DNA of 64,000 nucleotides from Hanleya hanleyi (GCA_036873755.1 JAVTVY010025149.1:1-64000); one strand, 5' to 3'. Counted from the first letter of the stretch, positions 9,960-22,420 are shown. The notes: generated by a model not told the origin, from the sequence alone. Program-made: numbers and translations.

Positions 9960-11220
9960 CAACAGAACATTCCCTGGGACCCAGTAAGTAATTGCACTAA
10001 TTTTCACTGCTGGAATATAATTCTCAGAAAAAATACATTATCCTGGGTCCAGTTTCCGATGTGGGTTCCAATTGGGCATAGTGGAAAATCAAGCCCAATT
10101 GAACGTTCTCCTTGATGCAGTATATAAGCCTGCCATGTTTGGTGGCAAACAGAAAGTTAGCCCAATGGATATGACATTTCCCATGATCCAGCGTTACAAT
10201 ACTCCATGGGATTAATTACCCAGGTGAAATTATTCAGGGTCCAGTTTTCGACATGTGTCCTATTTGGGCACACTGAATAATTAAATCCGTACAACGTTCT
10301 TCGGGGGTACAGTGAATAGTGTGAGCAAATTGATCCCAAATAAACTTCTTGTCAGTTCGGAACATTCTGCTAACAACCAACAGACAGGAACAGCCCATTT
10401 ATTTATATTAACCCTAATAAGTAAAGGTTGTTGAAATTCCAAAATGGCCAACAGGTGGCACAGATTAGACCGAAACACAATTTAAGGCGAAGTATTGTTC
10501 CAAGATAAGCCTACTCATACATCAAATTATGGAAATAATCTTTCAGTAAAGGACATTATATAGACATAAGAATGCGTAACTAAGACATAACCTCAATCAA
10601 ATGGGATCACTAATGCAAAAACTCCAGCCAATGATAACACACTGCGAACTCGAAATGGTCACATCATGGCACAACCCTTCAATAGTGACATCATCAGATT
10701 CAGGAATGTTAGAACATATATCTGGGAGAACATAAAGATACCAAAATCTGCTTTCCCCTCTCTATAAGTATATACGTGATGGTCAAAATAATTCCAATCG
10801 TAAAATTTCACCACTTTTTCTGACAAAATCAGGTATTAGCAGGGTCCTTCGGCGGCCATCTTGGAAAACAGCCGCCATCTTGGATTTCAGTTAGGTAACA
10901 TTAATTTCTGGAAAAAGTGTCCTAATTAGACTAGCCATGTCAAGTTTCGCGCTTGGATCATCATTTGAACCTTTGCATCCAAGAATCTATGTTATCCATA
11001 TTATCAAGTGTTCCAATAGTGAGGAAAATGGTAAATCTAACATGACTTTTTTGGAGTTCGTTTCCATGGCAACGGCACCACATTTCAACAGTACTGCAGG
11101 TAGATCTGAAAAGTGGAGACCATAGGCTTTAAAATGATGTATGATCCAGGTGTGTGTAGGGTGGGTGCATTAAACGCGAAAAATAAGGCCCTTTTCTAGG
11201 ATCTGCCGCTCGCCTAATTA
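9960..11220 (-). repeat. repeat family E, copy 2 (inverted)
   Basis: Read on the minus strand, this follows copy 1 from TTAGGCGAGCGG (complement ending at 11220) through the same ordered blocks to the last GAAACTGGACCCAGGATAATG phrase near 10045. Short minus-strand frames at 10157-10478 encode VENWTLNNFTWVINPM, parallel to VENWTLDNATWVIHPM from copy 1 (5550-5610). This residue-level similarity may mean the family once coded there. No domain is recognised. Confidence 0.6.
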
Positions 11221-12009
11221 GTATGTTACGTTAATAGACTAGGGAACTGGACTACTCCTTAGAGTATAGGGAACTAGACTACTCCTCAGAGTACTACTAT
11301 GTGCTCACCCTACAGGTAAAAACATAATATAGATATCCACGGACGTCTATTCCTAAAGTATATGGAGCCTATGTGAATCCAAGATATGATGTGGACGATA
11401 TTCCTTGTTTACAATGTCAATGTTCAGACGGTGTATGAGCCATTAAGGGATATAAAATGTTCATTCGATCTAATCAGCTCGGAGTTATGTTCGTTAATCT
11501 TGCATAATAAAATACAGTTGCTTATGAAAATTTGATTTCCAACGCCCTGTAGCGTTGTTCTGGAACGCTGGTATTGCATTGTGAAAACAGTAGCTACAGC
11601 TAAAGTTTACCTGGGCCTATACATCATACAGATTTTTGGCACATAGCAGCATAACAGCTGTTACCATGTAAATAATGTTATTCTACTCATTCGTCCCTCG
11701 ATGGCTTTGAGATTTTCTCTCGCAATTCCGAATCAAAATTCCTCGAAATTCTCCAGATCAAAGAAAACCATTAATTTTCTGTAGGTCGAAAAAGACCACA
11801 CAGAGAAAATCGACCAGGAATATTTCGACATTTTTTTTCACTTTTATCTCTCGACATTCTCTCAAAGAATTCGAGAAATCCAAAGAAAATTCTAGATGAA
11901 TGGAAACCGAATTATCGAGCCGCTTTCTAAGTACTGTGACAACTTACAAATTTGTAGGAAAAAGCAACAGATTGACAAGAGATGAAATAGATTGGCACCA
12001 CTCCCTGCT
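11221..12009. other. no gene seen
   Basis: AT-rich spacer with a short direct repeat (GGGAACTRGACTACTCCT, near 11244 and 11269). No recognisable coding region or RNA gene. Confidence 0.5.
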
Positions 12010-12450
12010 ACTTACATTGTTAGCTAAGACAATATGCCATGGACACATTATCACCGATTTGTTCTTCGTGGCAAGACATTAAATTAAACGAGAAAAGAGG
12101 TATTTTCATCATCCTAGAAAAATAAAGCAAATTGTCCTCATATAGATTGTTAAATAGCAATCCGTCGGAAATCTTTGAGGACCGATTGACTTTTGATTGA
12201 CCTTAATATTTTGCCAGACGGGTTGTGTCCCGAATAAACGAATTTTGACAGCTATGGCTACAAACGGATTTTGCTCGATGCTCTCGCAACAATTATTCCA
12301 GACCGCAGCGAAGCGAATTACTAAAGTTAAGTCGGGAATTGCGAGATTGGCAATGTTGATCGGCTTTGACAAGTTTCTTTAGGACGCAGACATTTTCCAT
12401 TGGAGAATGTGAAACAATTTCGAGTTGTGTAAATCAAAACACGATGACCA
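12010..12450 (+). repeat. dispersed repeat B fragment
   Basis: It shares ordered blocks with 23040-23560 and 30855-31330: GATTTGTTCTTCGTGGCA/ACATTA, GAGGACCGATTGACTTTTGATTGACC, a GTCCCGAATAAA phrase and GATGACCAAAACTTTTTGCC near the end. It is diverged and no domain is recognised. Confidence 0.55.
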
Positions 12451-12974
12451 AAACTTTTTGCCTTGTTTTTATTTTAAGGCACTCTTAAACTACATGTAAC
12501 AATAATTCAAACCGTATTATAAATTTCCACTTTTCGATACAAATGCTAGCCGGATTACATGTACATAAGGATTCAAATAGTACTTCTTGTTTTTCACACA
12601 GGCCTTGATATCTGATAGACAATTCATAATCAAGTTAGCCCTCTCACGTCATGAACGGGATCCGTTAAATCTTTAACGCGGTCGTTCAGGAACTGATCAT
12701 TCCGCTTCATGGTCGGTACCTCTCGCCTGACAAAGCTTTACATCAAAACAGATCTCGTGAATTATGGATGCGTCAATATTGTATTTGGTCCTCTTCGGCG
12801 AAATTCCATCTCTGTTCGTGTCAGATTGGAGATCGGGTTATTAGGCTCAATATGTACAGAAATCGAGAGAAAGTTGGCATCATTCATAATCAATTTGTTA
12901 TCACTGACTTAGCTTGTAATAACTTCATTCGTCATGTTTGTTTTGAAACCTTTCTATTTCTCATGTTTTTTCAT

Positions 12975-13265
12975 GTTAGATCCGACATTCAATATTCGAT
13001 CGTCGTCCACGAAACAATGCATTTAGCATCGATTCCAAATATGCATAAATTGAAAGAAAAAAACCCTAGCTCAAGGTTAATTTTCAAAATTTTGCCCAGG
13101 GCCGTCCCTACTACGATGCCATTCGCCGTCAGTGTACGAGCAGAAATTGAGAAACTTAGAATGGAAGCGTTTCGTGGTATAGCATTGTTTGACAAGTTTC
13201 TGCAATAATATTCTGTGGCGTTGATTGAAATCGTCACATTTTGCACCGGATCTACATAATGTTTC
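12975..13265 (-). pseudogene. P-family fragment, internally deleted (reverse)
   Basis: On the minus strand 13137-13255 encodes KCDDFNQRHRILLQKLVKQC followed by RFHSKFLNF, the carboxy-terminal block of the P reverse transcriptase. A tail-like stretch at about 12978-13012 resembles the 3' end of the family, so the middle 3' region has been lost. The opposite-strand open frame here is a shadow. Confidence 0.65.
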
Positions 13266-14471
13266 CACAGTCAGTCCATTCAGCCAGATCGTCAATTACG
13301 GTGATTGATAGAAAGGCAGTAGATAATTGAGGTCAATTGAAGAGCATATCTAAAATACATATATTTATTTCACAATCATCGTGATATCATATCCACTGAA
13401 TCTTGCCTGTAGATGAATCAACAATTATTGGTGGCATTGACTCGTAGTCGGATACCCATTTGCACGTCTGTTGTCTTCCAGATGCCGTAACTACATAATC
13501 AATGCATGCTGACATTGTTTCACCTGTCAATGATCCCTAAAGAGATAAAGATGGTAAATAAATTACATGACAAATGATTTTTATAGCAGATATGTACAGT
13601 TAACCACTCTGATGAAAATATATCACGACCTGTATAATTTATAACAAAGGACAACTGCTTTTTTCTGGTGCGAACTTAAGCCCTCCTTCTCTTGTAATCG
13701 ACTGTTCCACACGCACACAAATACCATGCTATGGTATGGCTATATTTGTAATTGACTTCCTCAATCCGTAGGATTGTCTGAGAAACTGCAGTTTTGCAGT
13801 GCTTTCGGTTTGCATTCAGAAAGTTGAAGAAGTTTCCTCTCCTAAACGCCAATCTACAAGGTGCTCTTCTGAAGAGTTTAAATGTTAGAATCAAAATCTC
13901 TTCATTTGCTCTTCTTCTGACTCTCAGCTCTGTCCTTGTTTGACTGGGGATGATATTTATACCGCAATGTCACCATTCTACAGCATTGTAGCATCGCAGC
14001 TGTCATCTTCACTTAAAATGGCTCTCCTTATGGTCAAACAGATTCCTATATCAGTAGCAGAGCACTGAGTGTGTATTTTATAATATTTGTCTCCAACACG
14101 CCTTAGTTCTGATTAAAACTCCGCTCAATACCAGCTTGGCCATGAGAAAAGACCAGTCACAGCTGAACTGTTCTTTCCGACTTGTTGTAACGTACATTAT
14201 TGAGCCGCCCATAGAAGAAGCTGTCAAGCCTGTCCCTGTCCCAAACTCTCCAGTGCATTGAGCTCATTGACATAGATCTCCTCAAATCTGTTTACTTGAG
14301 TTATGGTTAGCCTCGAAAAACCATATTTCCTAGTATCTTGGAGGCGGCCCGACCCTCTTCGACTACGACTAGGGAGGCAAGTTGGCATACATGATGGTAC
14401 TGGATCTGATTACTCTCAACATATGTTTCAGCAGTTGCAGAAAGAAATTTAATTTGGTGAGATATGTAAGA
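13266..14471. other. no gene seen
   Basis: No open frame above 75 residues, no RNA gene, and no repeat matched elsewhere in the window. Confidence 0.45.
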
Positions 14472-14745
14472 GGTGGGAAAAGTTGATAACGTCTGTTGAT
14501 TAGAAAGCAACTATACTTCTCCACAAGAAAGCCTCCCACGGCACCTCACATTCAGACTAGAATACGGAGGATTCTAAGACGTAACCTTGGTATCTCAGCC
14601 GCGCTTTTATTGCAGATGTTCATGTGAAAACTATGGAGTAACCCCACGGTCCCTAACACCGATTTAAGCGGAATTAGATACGCTAGCTAGGGAGTTGACA
14701 GATCAGCTCATATAAGTAACTCAACATGAGATAAATGCACTTCTT
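14472..14745 (-). repeat. repeat F (diverged P-like 3' region), copy 1
   Basis: It matches 25866-26165 and 57358-57660: GAGGTGGGAAAAGTTGA, GACGTAACCTTGGTATCTC, AGCCGCGCTTTTATTGCAGA, ACGGTCCCTAACACCG and TTTAAGCGGAATTAGATACG (14663-14682), then CTAGGGAGTTGACAGATCAG. The second half lines up with the P 3' region read in reverse, especially the TTAAGCGGAATTAGA block, so F looks like a diverged relative of P. Confidence 0.6.
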
Positions 14746-15984
14746 CTGAAAGAAGTTTCTGCAAGTCTCAGACTGCGTGACTTTCTTCAAACACGCTTTT
14801 GCACCATGCCCGACATCAACGTATCGATGAGAGAGTTATTCGGTCCAGCTTGATCAGTGTCCTTAGTATTCCACCACCTCCTTGAAACAGGCTTTCTTGC
14901 ATGAAGCGCTGGCACACAAAGCATACAACGTACACTATTTCAAGCCAAAAATGGAATCATCGGAGTATCCGTTAGAAAACGTCACTGAATTGTTTCCAGT
15001 GGTTTGCCACGGAGAGGAAAAACTTCAATCTGGCATGATACAATTGGTCTTTGTAGCCTGCTTTCATTTACGCATGATACGGTATCTAAAGCTTTATTTT
15101 CAGTGACTCTTGGGGTTTCTCACTGATCCGAGCATTGTCAATCCATGTGGGGGAACTCGTTTTTTCCGGGTCAGTGTCATGACGTCTGCAATGTTAGCAT
15201 GTGTCTTATGCTACAATCTCCAAAATGCCCTATGTCAGGATTCTGACGTGTGGCTTTCTCTCTACATTTCAGAGTATAATTATGAGCCGTGTGCAAGCCA
15301 CAGGGTCCCAGATCCAGCAAGTCCGGTTCAATCTCCATCCCCTTGCGCTTAAGGAACATGCACGCAATTGTAATCTTCTGCTTTGGTAACATTTAGCCCA
15401 CCCATGCCCCCTTGGAATTTCCCAACTGATCTTCCGCAGTCGCTTGACCAAGGTATCTTGATTCCCAATATCGTGTGTGAATTAAAGGAGAACTTCTTAG
15501 CCTGTTGTTACCTGTATAAGGAAATCCATCACAAGAATTTCCACTGCAGGTCGGGAATCCGCCTCGGTCACAGGCTGAGCATACACTAGACCTATTGATC
15601 TCGGGTTATCCTGTATAATCGTACCTGCTCCGCTCTTCTTGATGAATATGGTGATGGTTGTTGATGCTCCTGTCATCTATTGTGGTGTCTCCTTGTATTG
15701 TATTGTATCATGCATTGCTGCTGGTTTCATATGCCGATCTCTCTCTTCTTGAGATAGAAGTGTTTCCTACCGAGTACATTTTGGGACGTTTTCATCAGGT
15801 GCATATTCTATAACTCATAGCATGAAACGTTGGCAACTAACATCAAGATAATATACAGGCACAAATATAGACTATTGATAAAAAAAAGTATTACATCGTT
15901 TGTGTGTGTGGGTTAAACTTCGTTTTCCGAATACCATGAAGTATGAATTACGCCTAACTCTGTGATTGCTTTTCACATTTTCTG
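14746..15984. other. no gene seen
   Basis: Several overlapping short frames (60-80 residues) on both strands at 14880-15590 have no recognisable domain and look like chance. Confidence 0.45.
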
Positions 15985-16055
15985 GTAGAGTGAGTGAGCG
16001 AGTAGTAGGGGTTAACGTCGTTTTCAACCTTGTTTCACTCATATCACGACGTTGC
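15985..16055 (-). repeat. LINE/SINE tail fragment
   Basis: GAGTGAGTGAGCGAGT is followed by GGTTAACGTCGTTTTCAACC and ATATCACGACG. This is a worn version of the 3' tail seen at 4100-4167, in reverse orientation. Confidence 0.6.
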
Positions 16056-16789
16056 TTACATGTGCCAGAACACGAGAGTGCTCACAGTTCCTATTACCCT
16101 GGACACTGATCAATCCAGCCAGTACAGCACCCGGTCATCCATCCGAGTATTGACCGAGCTTAGAAACTGACCCAAGGCTGTAGTTTGATAAGTTCAAAGC
16201 TGCAAGAGTGAATGAATTTTCCTGTTATGCATGTAAGATATGGTCAATGTGAGTTCCAATCTCATAACAATCAATCGTTGAATTCTTAATTCCTGTCTGT
16301 GTAAGTCTGGAATCGATTGGTTTCTACTGACCCTGTAAACTGACATCTATATGAAATTGAATATTATAAAGTGTTTACGATGTGCCGGATCACCAAATCT
16401 AACAGATAGGTGTTCTAAAACCGTAACTTCTCATATGAGTGAATACAAGTTCGGAACACAAGTATGCGATCAATTAAACGAATCAGGTTTGTAGGTATTC
16501 ATGGGGATCGAAACAAACAAACATGCAAACAGATGATCAATGTGACTGATTCGGCCTCTCTGACGTATCAAATCTGAAGATGTACCGGATATTAATGCTA
16601 CAACTCTCCGAATGTAAATCGATTGCCTTAGGTGATTGCAGCTGGGAAGTTCCGAATAACACTTCAGATGATCTAGCTTAAGTTCTCAATATGGATGCAA
16701 CTTTAGGAACGGTATCTTGTTCCAAAGTTAAAGTTTGTATTCGTAGAGATCGAAACAAATTCCCAATATCACGAATAAAACTTAGGCCG
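16056..16789. other. no gene seen
   Basis: AT-rich spacer; nothing recognisable. Confidence 0.45.
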
Positions 16790-16885
16790 ATTAGTGCGAA
16801 GATCAGTATTTGGAGAGAAGGAAGGATAATTGCCACCAATTCCATGGATTTGTTCTTCGGACATTAGATTACTTAATATAGTAAA
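16790..16885 (+). repeat. short B repeat fragment
   Basis: GGATTTGTTCTTCGGACATT and AGATTACTTAATATAGTAAA match the start of other B copies (12050 and 30060). Confidence 0.5.
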
Positions 16886-17224
16886 ACGGTAATAATCAAC
16901 TCACGAGAAAACCATGAAAATGTAAGGAAAGTGATTGAACTGAAAATTATTCCAAGGTAAACCCTTCTGCTCTCTCAGAACTGCATGATGTGTGACTGGT
17001 TTGTGTTTGAGGGGAAGTATTTTTCCCCAACAAAATGACGTCAGATTACCCTTCTGCCAGCGTCGACAATATAACATGGACAAACGTCCTTTGGTTTCTG
17101 TGTATTACAATTGAAAATAATATATGATAGGAGCGTCCAACACGGAAAGGCTGCATCCGACCAAACTCGATGAACACACTATACAGCATCTACCATCTCA
17201 AATAAATAAACTGAGAGCAAGACA

Positions 17225-17425
17225 TTATTTCATCGTTAACGATAAGGCCATCGGTCAGTGACAGTTAATTCTGTCTGGGGCATTAACCTTTCCTGCCGCG
17301 GATTTACAACAAAACCACGTTTCAGAAATTATGGATATATCAATACATGTTATTGGTTTATCTATCTACCGAGGCGATGGGAGCAGTTTGATCTACGTCG
17401 ATATGCGTCAATAAATCTGAAAATG
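17225..17425 (+). repeat. repeat C, copy 1, directly upstream of the minisatellite
   Basis: It matches 28925-29130: TCATCGTTAACG, GACAGTTAATTCTGTCTGGG, TTAACCTTTCCTGCCG and CACGTTTCAGAAATTATGG. The internal ACAGTTAATTCTGT is partly palindromic. Confidence 0.6.
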
Positions 17426-19110
17426 TGCGTTTATGTGCTCACTCTGCGGTATTTACTAAATTGTGGGTACTGATTTATCACTCTACAGTTTCTAGTTTGT
17501 GTGGAGTATGTGTCGCCTTATACTCTATGTACATCACATCACACCTCGTGTGGAGGATGTGCCGCCTTATACTCTATGTACATCACATCATAGCTCGTGT
17601 GTATATTGTGTCGCCTTATACATGTACTCTATGTACATCACATCATACCTCGTGTGGAGGATGTGCCGCCTTATACTCTATGTACATCACATCATGCCTC
17701 GTGTGGAGGGTGTGCCGCCTTATACTCTATGTACATCACATCATACCTCGTGTGGAGGATGTGCCGCCTTATACTCTATGCACATCACATCATTGCTCGT
17801 GTGGAGGATGTGTCGCCTTATACTCTATGTACATCACATCATAGCTCATGTGGAGGATGTGTCCCATTATACTCCATGTACACCACATCATAGCCTGTGT
17901 GGAGGATGTGTCGCCTTATATTCTATGTACATCACATCATAGCCTGTGTGGAGGATGTGTCCCCTTATACTCTATGTACATCACATCATAGCTCGTGTGG
18001 AGGATGTGCCGCTTTATACTCTATGTACATCACATCATACCTCGTGTGGAGGATGTGTCGCCTTATACTCTATGTACATCACATCACACCTCGTGTGGAG
18101 TATGTGCCGCCTTATACTCTATGCACATCACATCATTGCTCGTGTGGAGGATGTGTCGCCTTATACTCTATGTACATCACATCATAGCTCATGTGGAGGA
18201 TGTGTCGCATTATACTCCATGTACACCACATCATAGCCTGTGTGGAGGATGTGTCGCCTTATACTCTATGTACATCACATCATAGCCTGTGTGGAGGATG
18301 TGTCGCCTTATACTCTATGTACATCACATCATATCTCGCTGGAGGATGTGCCGCCTTATACTCTATGTACATCACATCATACCTCGTGTGGAGGATGTGC
18401 CGCCTTCTACTCTATGTACATCACATCATACCTCGTGTGGAGGATGTGCCGCCTTCTACTCTATGTACATCACATCATAGCTCTGCCACCTTATATTCTA
18501 TGTACATCACATCATTGCTCGTGTGGAGGATGTGTCGCATTATACTCTATGTACATCACATCATAGCCTGTGTGGAGGATGTGTCGTCTTATACTCTATG
18601 TACATCACATCATAGCCTGTGTGGAGGATGTGTCGCCTTATACTCTATGTACATCACATCATAGCCTGTGTGGAGGATGTGTCGCCTTATACTCCATGTA
18701 CACCACATCATAGCCTGTGTGGAGGATGTGTCGCCTTATACTCTATGTACATCACATCATATCTCGCTGGAGGATGTGCCGCCTTATACTCTATGCACAT
18801 CACATCATACCTCGTGTGGAGGATGTGCCGCCTTCTACTCTATGTACATCACATCATACCTCGTGTGGAGGATGTGCCGCCTTCTACTCTATGTACATCA
18901 CATCATAGCCTGTGTGGAGGTTGTGTCGTCTTATACTCTATGTACATCACATCATAGCTCGTGTGGAGGATGTGTCGCATTATACTCCATGTACACCACA
19001 TCATAGCCTGTGTGGAGGATGTGTCGGCTTATACTCTATGTGCATCACATCATAGCTCGTGTGGAGGATGCGTCCCCTTATACTCTATGTACATCACATC
19101 ATAGCTCGTG

Positions 19111-19158
19111 AGGGAGAGAGGATTAACGTGTAACGTCGCGTTCAGCAATATTTCAGCT
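19111..19158 (-). repeat. LINE-tail fragment captured in the minisatellite, copy 1
   Basis: AGGGAGAGAGGATTAACG and AACGTCGCGTTCAGCAATAT replace part of a unit after CATAGCTCGTG. The sequence returns to the 49 bp repeat at CATCACATC. It is shorter than the two copies below. Confidence 0.8.
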
Positions 19159-19320
19159 ACATCACATCATAGCTCGTGTGAAGGATGTGTCGCCTTATAC
19201 TCTATGTACATGGCATCATAGCTCGTGTGGAGGACGTTGCCTTATATTCTATGTACATCACATCATAGCTTGTGTGGAGGTGTCCCCTTATACTCTATGT
19301 ACATCACATCATAGCTCGTG

Positions 19321-19386
19321 AGGGAGAGAGAGAATTAAGGTTTAACGTCGCGTTCAGCAATATTTCAGTTATATAACGACAAAAAA
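19321..19386 (-). repeat. LINE-tail fragment captured in the minisatellite, copy 2
   Basis: It enters the array at the same phase (after CATAGCTCGTG) and contains GAGAGAGAATTAAGGTTTAA and CGCGTTCAGCAATATTTCAG, ending ATATAACGAC with an A run. Confidence 0.8.
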
Positions 19387-19612
19387 GATGTGTCGTCTTT
19401 ACTCTTTTGCTCGTGTGGAGGATGTGTCCCCTTATACTCTGTGTACATCACATCATAGCTCATGTGGAGGATGTGTCGCCTTATACTCTATGTACATCAC
19501 ATCATAGGTCGTGTAGAGGATGTGTCGCCTTATACTCTATGTACAGCACATCATAGCTCGTGTGAAGGATGTGTCGCCTTATACTCTATGTACATCACAT
19601 CATAGCCCGTGT

Positions 19613-19678
19613 GTGAGAGAGAGAGAATCAAGGTTTATCTTCGCGTTCAGCAATATGTCAGCTATATAACGGCAAAAA
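19613..19678 (-). repeat. LINE-tail fragment captured in the minisatellite, copy 3
   Basis: Same structure and same array phase as copy 2, with point changes (TTATCTTCGCG for TTAACGTCGCG) and the end TATATAACGGCAAAAAG. Confidence 0.8.
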
Positions 19679-20745
19679 GTATGCATGGCCTTACACTCTA
19701 TATACATCACATCATAGCTCGTGTGGAGCATGTGTCGCTTTATACTCTATGTACATCACATCATAGCTCGTGTGGAGCATGTGTCGCTTTATACTCTATG
19801 TACATCACATCATAGCTCGTGTGGAGCATGTGTCGCTTTATATTCTATGTGCATCACATCATAGCTCGTGTGGAGCATGTGCCGTTTTATATTCTATGTA
19901 CATCACATCATAGCTCGTGTGGAGCATGTGTCGCTTTATACTCTATGTACATCACATCATAGCTCGTGTGGAGCATGTGTCGCCTTATATTCTATGTGCA
20001 TCACATCATAGCTCGTGTGGAGGATGTGTCGCCTTATACTCTATGTACATCACATCATAGCTCGTGTGGAGCATGTGTCGCTTTATATTCTATGTACATC
20101 ACATCATAGCTCGTGTGGAGCATGTGTCGCTTTATACTCTATGTACATCACATCATAGCTCGTGTGGAGCATGTGTCGCTTTATATTCTATGTGCATCAC
20201 ATCATAGCTCGTGTGGAGGATGTATCGCCTTATATCCCATGTACATCACATCATAGCTCGTGTGGAGGATGTGTCGTCTTATACTCTATGTACACCACAT
20301 CATAGCTCGTGTGGAGGATGTGTCGTCTTATACTCTATGTACACCACATCATAGCTCGTGTGGAGCATGTGTCGTCTTATACTCTATGTACACCACATCA
20401 TAGCTCGTGTGGAGGATGTGTCGCCTTATACTCTATGTACATCACATCATGACTCGTATGGAGGAAGTGTCGCCTTATACCCTATGTACATCACATCATA
20501 ACTCGTGTCGAGGATGTGTCGCCTTACATCCTATGTACATCACCTCATAGCTCGTTTGGAGGATGTGTCGCCTTATACTCCATATACATCACATCATTGC
20601 TCGTGTGGAGAATGTGTCACCTTATACTCTATGTACATCACATCATAGCTCATGTGCAGAATGTGTCGCCTTATACTCTATGTACATCACATCATAGCTC
20701 GAGTTAAGGATGCGTCGCCTTATACCCTATGTACATCACATCATA

Positions 20746-22257
20746 GCCTGGCATAGATATAAATCCTTCTAGAGCTGATGCGCCAATGTTTTGACTGTAT
20801 GCTTAATACCCAATATTGGACTGAGGTTCAATACTTTTGCCCCAACATTGAATACATTTTAAAAGAATGCAAAACCTTGTACTGAATTGTTAAAATTGAC
20901 GGACACATATCTCCTCTAGTCTACTCACCAGTTAGTTTATTCTCGATATTGTTTCACTTACGTAAATCAAAACCTGGAAAGATGTATCATTAGCTAGTAC
21001 TGGGCAGGGTAAATTAATCCCTCGAAAAGTTCGTGGATTTCAAGGATCAACAGTTCAAAGACTAATATGGATTTAAAATCGTTCTTTATTTACACAATAT
21101 TACTTTATATAGCATAGGGATATAAACCCATTATCGTCATGCTTAACGTTAGACAGTTCATAGATGCAATGGGCGCTATCCATTTTAGGACAAACGCATT
21201 ATTTACGATTCATCGTGGGTTTCCCAAATGTTACTGACATCATTATTGGTCGGTCAGGAAGCTATTTGGAGACCAGCAGTTTTTTTCTGTGACCGCTGAG
21301 TGATTTGTCGTGAACCAACTTCTCTCTGAGATGTTTTAATTTGGCAAAGTTGTATGGACTCTTATTCATCGTACTTTTCAACAATTTTGTCGATTAAGTA
21401 CCCAATCTAATGCAGGCCGCATCATATATATAATAGCTTGTCGTCGTTTGTGCGATTAGCTCATACAGACGGAGTCTCAGTGTTAAGTCCTCGGCGCTCT
21501 TCATATAACATTCGGATATCCTCTATACTTTCTAAAAAGTATGCAATTATGCTATTTAATGCGTATAAAGATTTATATTTGGTCCTGGAACGCTTGAAAT
21601 ACTTAAGATACTTAGAAGCAACTCATTTGTTTGAAAATCAAGTTTCAAGAATTAGTCCAGAACGATGACATGGAAGTAAGTTCCTTAATCCATGCCCCAT
21701 CCTTTCACTCCTGTGCAGACCGGTAAATGCTTTGCGGAAATTTACGCTGGGAAGATCATCCCAGTGTTTGGCGAAGATGATTGCAACAGTTAAGAGAGTT
21801 AGCATCAAATATATTTCAGAAGTGGACTATTTTTTCCTTCTCCATTCTGGAATAGATTTGGAATTTTTTAAAGTAGAATTATCGCACCTCCTTTTCCCTT
21901 TGGCTTCCGTCTCTCGGCCTACACATACCCTATTCTGCAATGGTTAAGAAATGCACCCAGAGGTGGATTCTTGCCCATCCCACATGTGATTTTTCTGGGT
22001 TTGATTGTGAAAAGGTCTTGTCTCTCAGAAAGTCCTAGAGCCCGGTCTTGATGAAGTTTTAAGAGCCGTGGATACACATATTATCAGTATTTGATACCGT
22101 TGTACAGCCGCCCAATAACATTGATTACATTGATTCCCAACTGAGCACAAACTGATTCTGGTTTCCATCACCCCACTTTCAAAAAGAAATTTACTCCCTC
22201 TCCTCACCGCCTTGACATTGGTTCACCAGGGTTCAATCACAACATTGAAAATGATAA
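20746..22257. other. no gene seen
   Basis: Plus-strand frames of 76 and 71 residues (21438 and 21732) have no recognisable domain. No repeat family matched. Confidence 0.45.
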
Positions 22258-22309
22258 TTCTAAAAACAGTAAATGCTGCTACGTTCTAAAAACAGTAAAT
22301 GCTGCTACG
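22258..22309. repeat. perfect 26 bp tandem duplication
   Basis: TTCTAAAAACAG followed by TAAATGCTGCTACG occurs twice without a mismatch (22258-22283 and 22284-22309), which suggests a recent slip or duplication. Confidence 0.9.
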
Positions 22310-22420
22310 TTCTTGAAACGCATTGTCTTTCCGCAGTGTCGTGCAGCAAAGAAAGCGAGAAAATACGTTTTTGAAGCTATCTTTCATAGTAGTCATTGGA
22401 CTTGGTCGATTTAGATACCT

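Larger units (their letters stand above)
17493..20745. repeat. 49 bp minisatellite array, about 65 units
   Basis: The unit reads TAGCTCGTGTGGAGGATGTG then TCGCCTTATACTCTATGTAC then ATCACATCA. Variants form domains: GTGCCGCC and CATACCTCG forms dominate 17640-18900, and GAGCATGTGTCGCTTTATA dominates 19720-20210. Because 49 is one more than a multiple of three, three successive units are read in three different frames, and where the TAG in CATCATAGC is mutated this yields overlapping frames of up to 157 residues. I regard these as by-products. The array is interrupted by LINE-tail fragments at 19111, 19321 and 19613. Confidence 0.95.

Noticed and set aside
12768..13208. 146-residue plus-strand frame
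   Set aside because: Its 3' half is antisense to the P reverse transcriptase fragment at 13137-13255, so it is a shadow.
17425..19006. Overlapping open frames of 96-157 residues with MYITS/MCRLILYVHH repeats
   Set aside because: They arise because the 49 bp unit shifts frame each time and its TAG is lost in some variants. The three frames are equally open and none has a start or end outside the array.
17493..20745. CRISPR array
   Set aside because: Units are contiguous copies without unique spacers, there are no cas genes, and the context is an animal genome. The same holds for 61010-64000 and 59524-59785.
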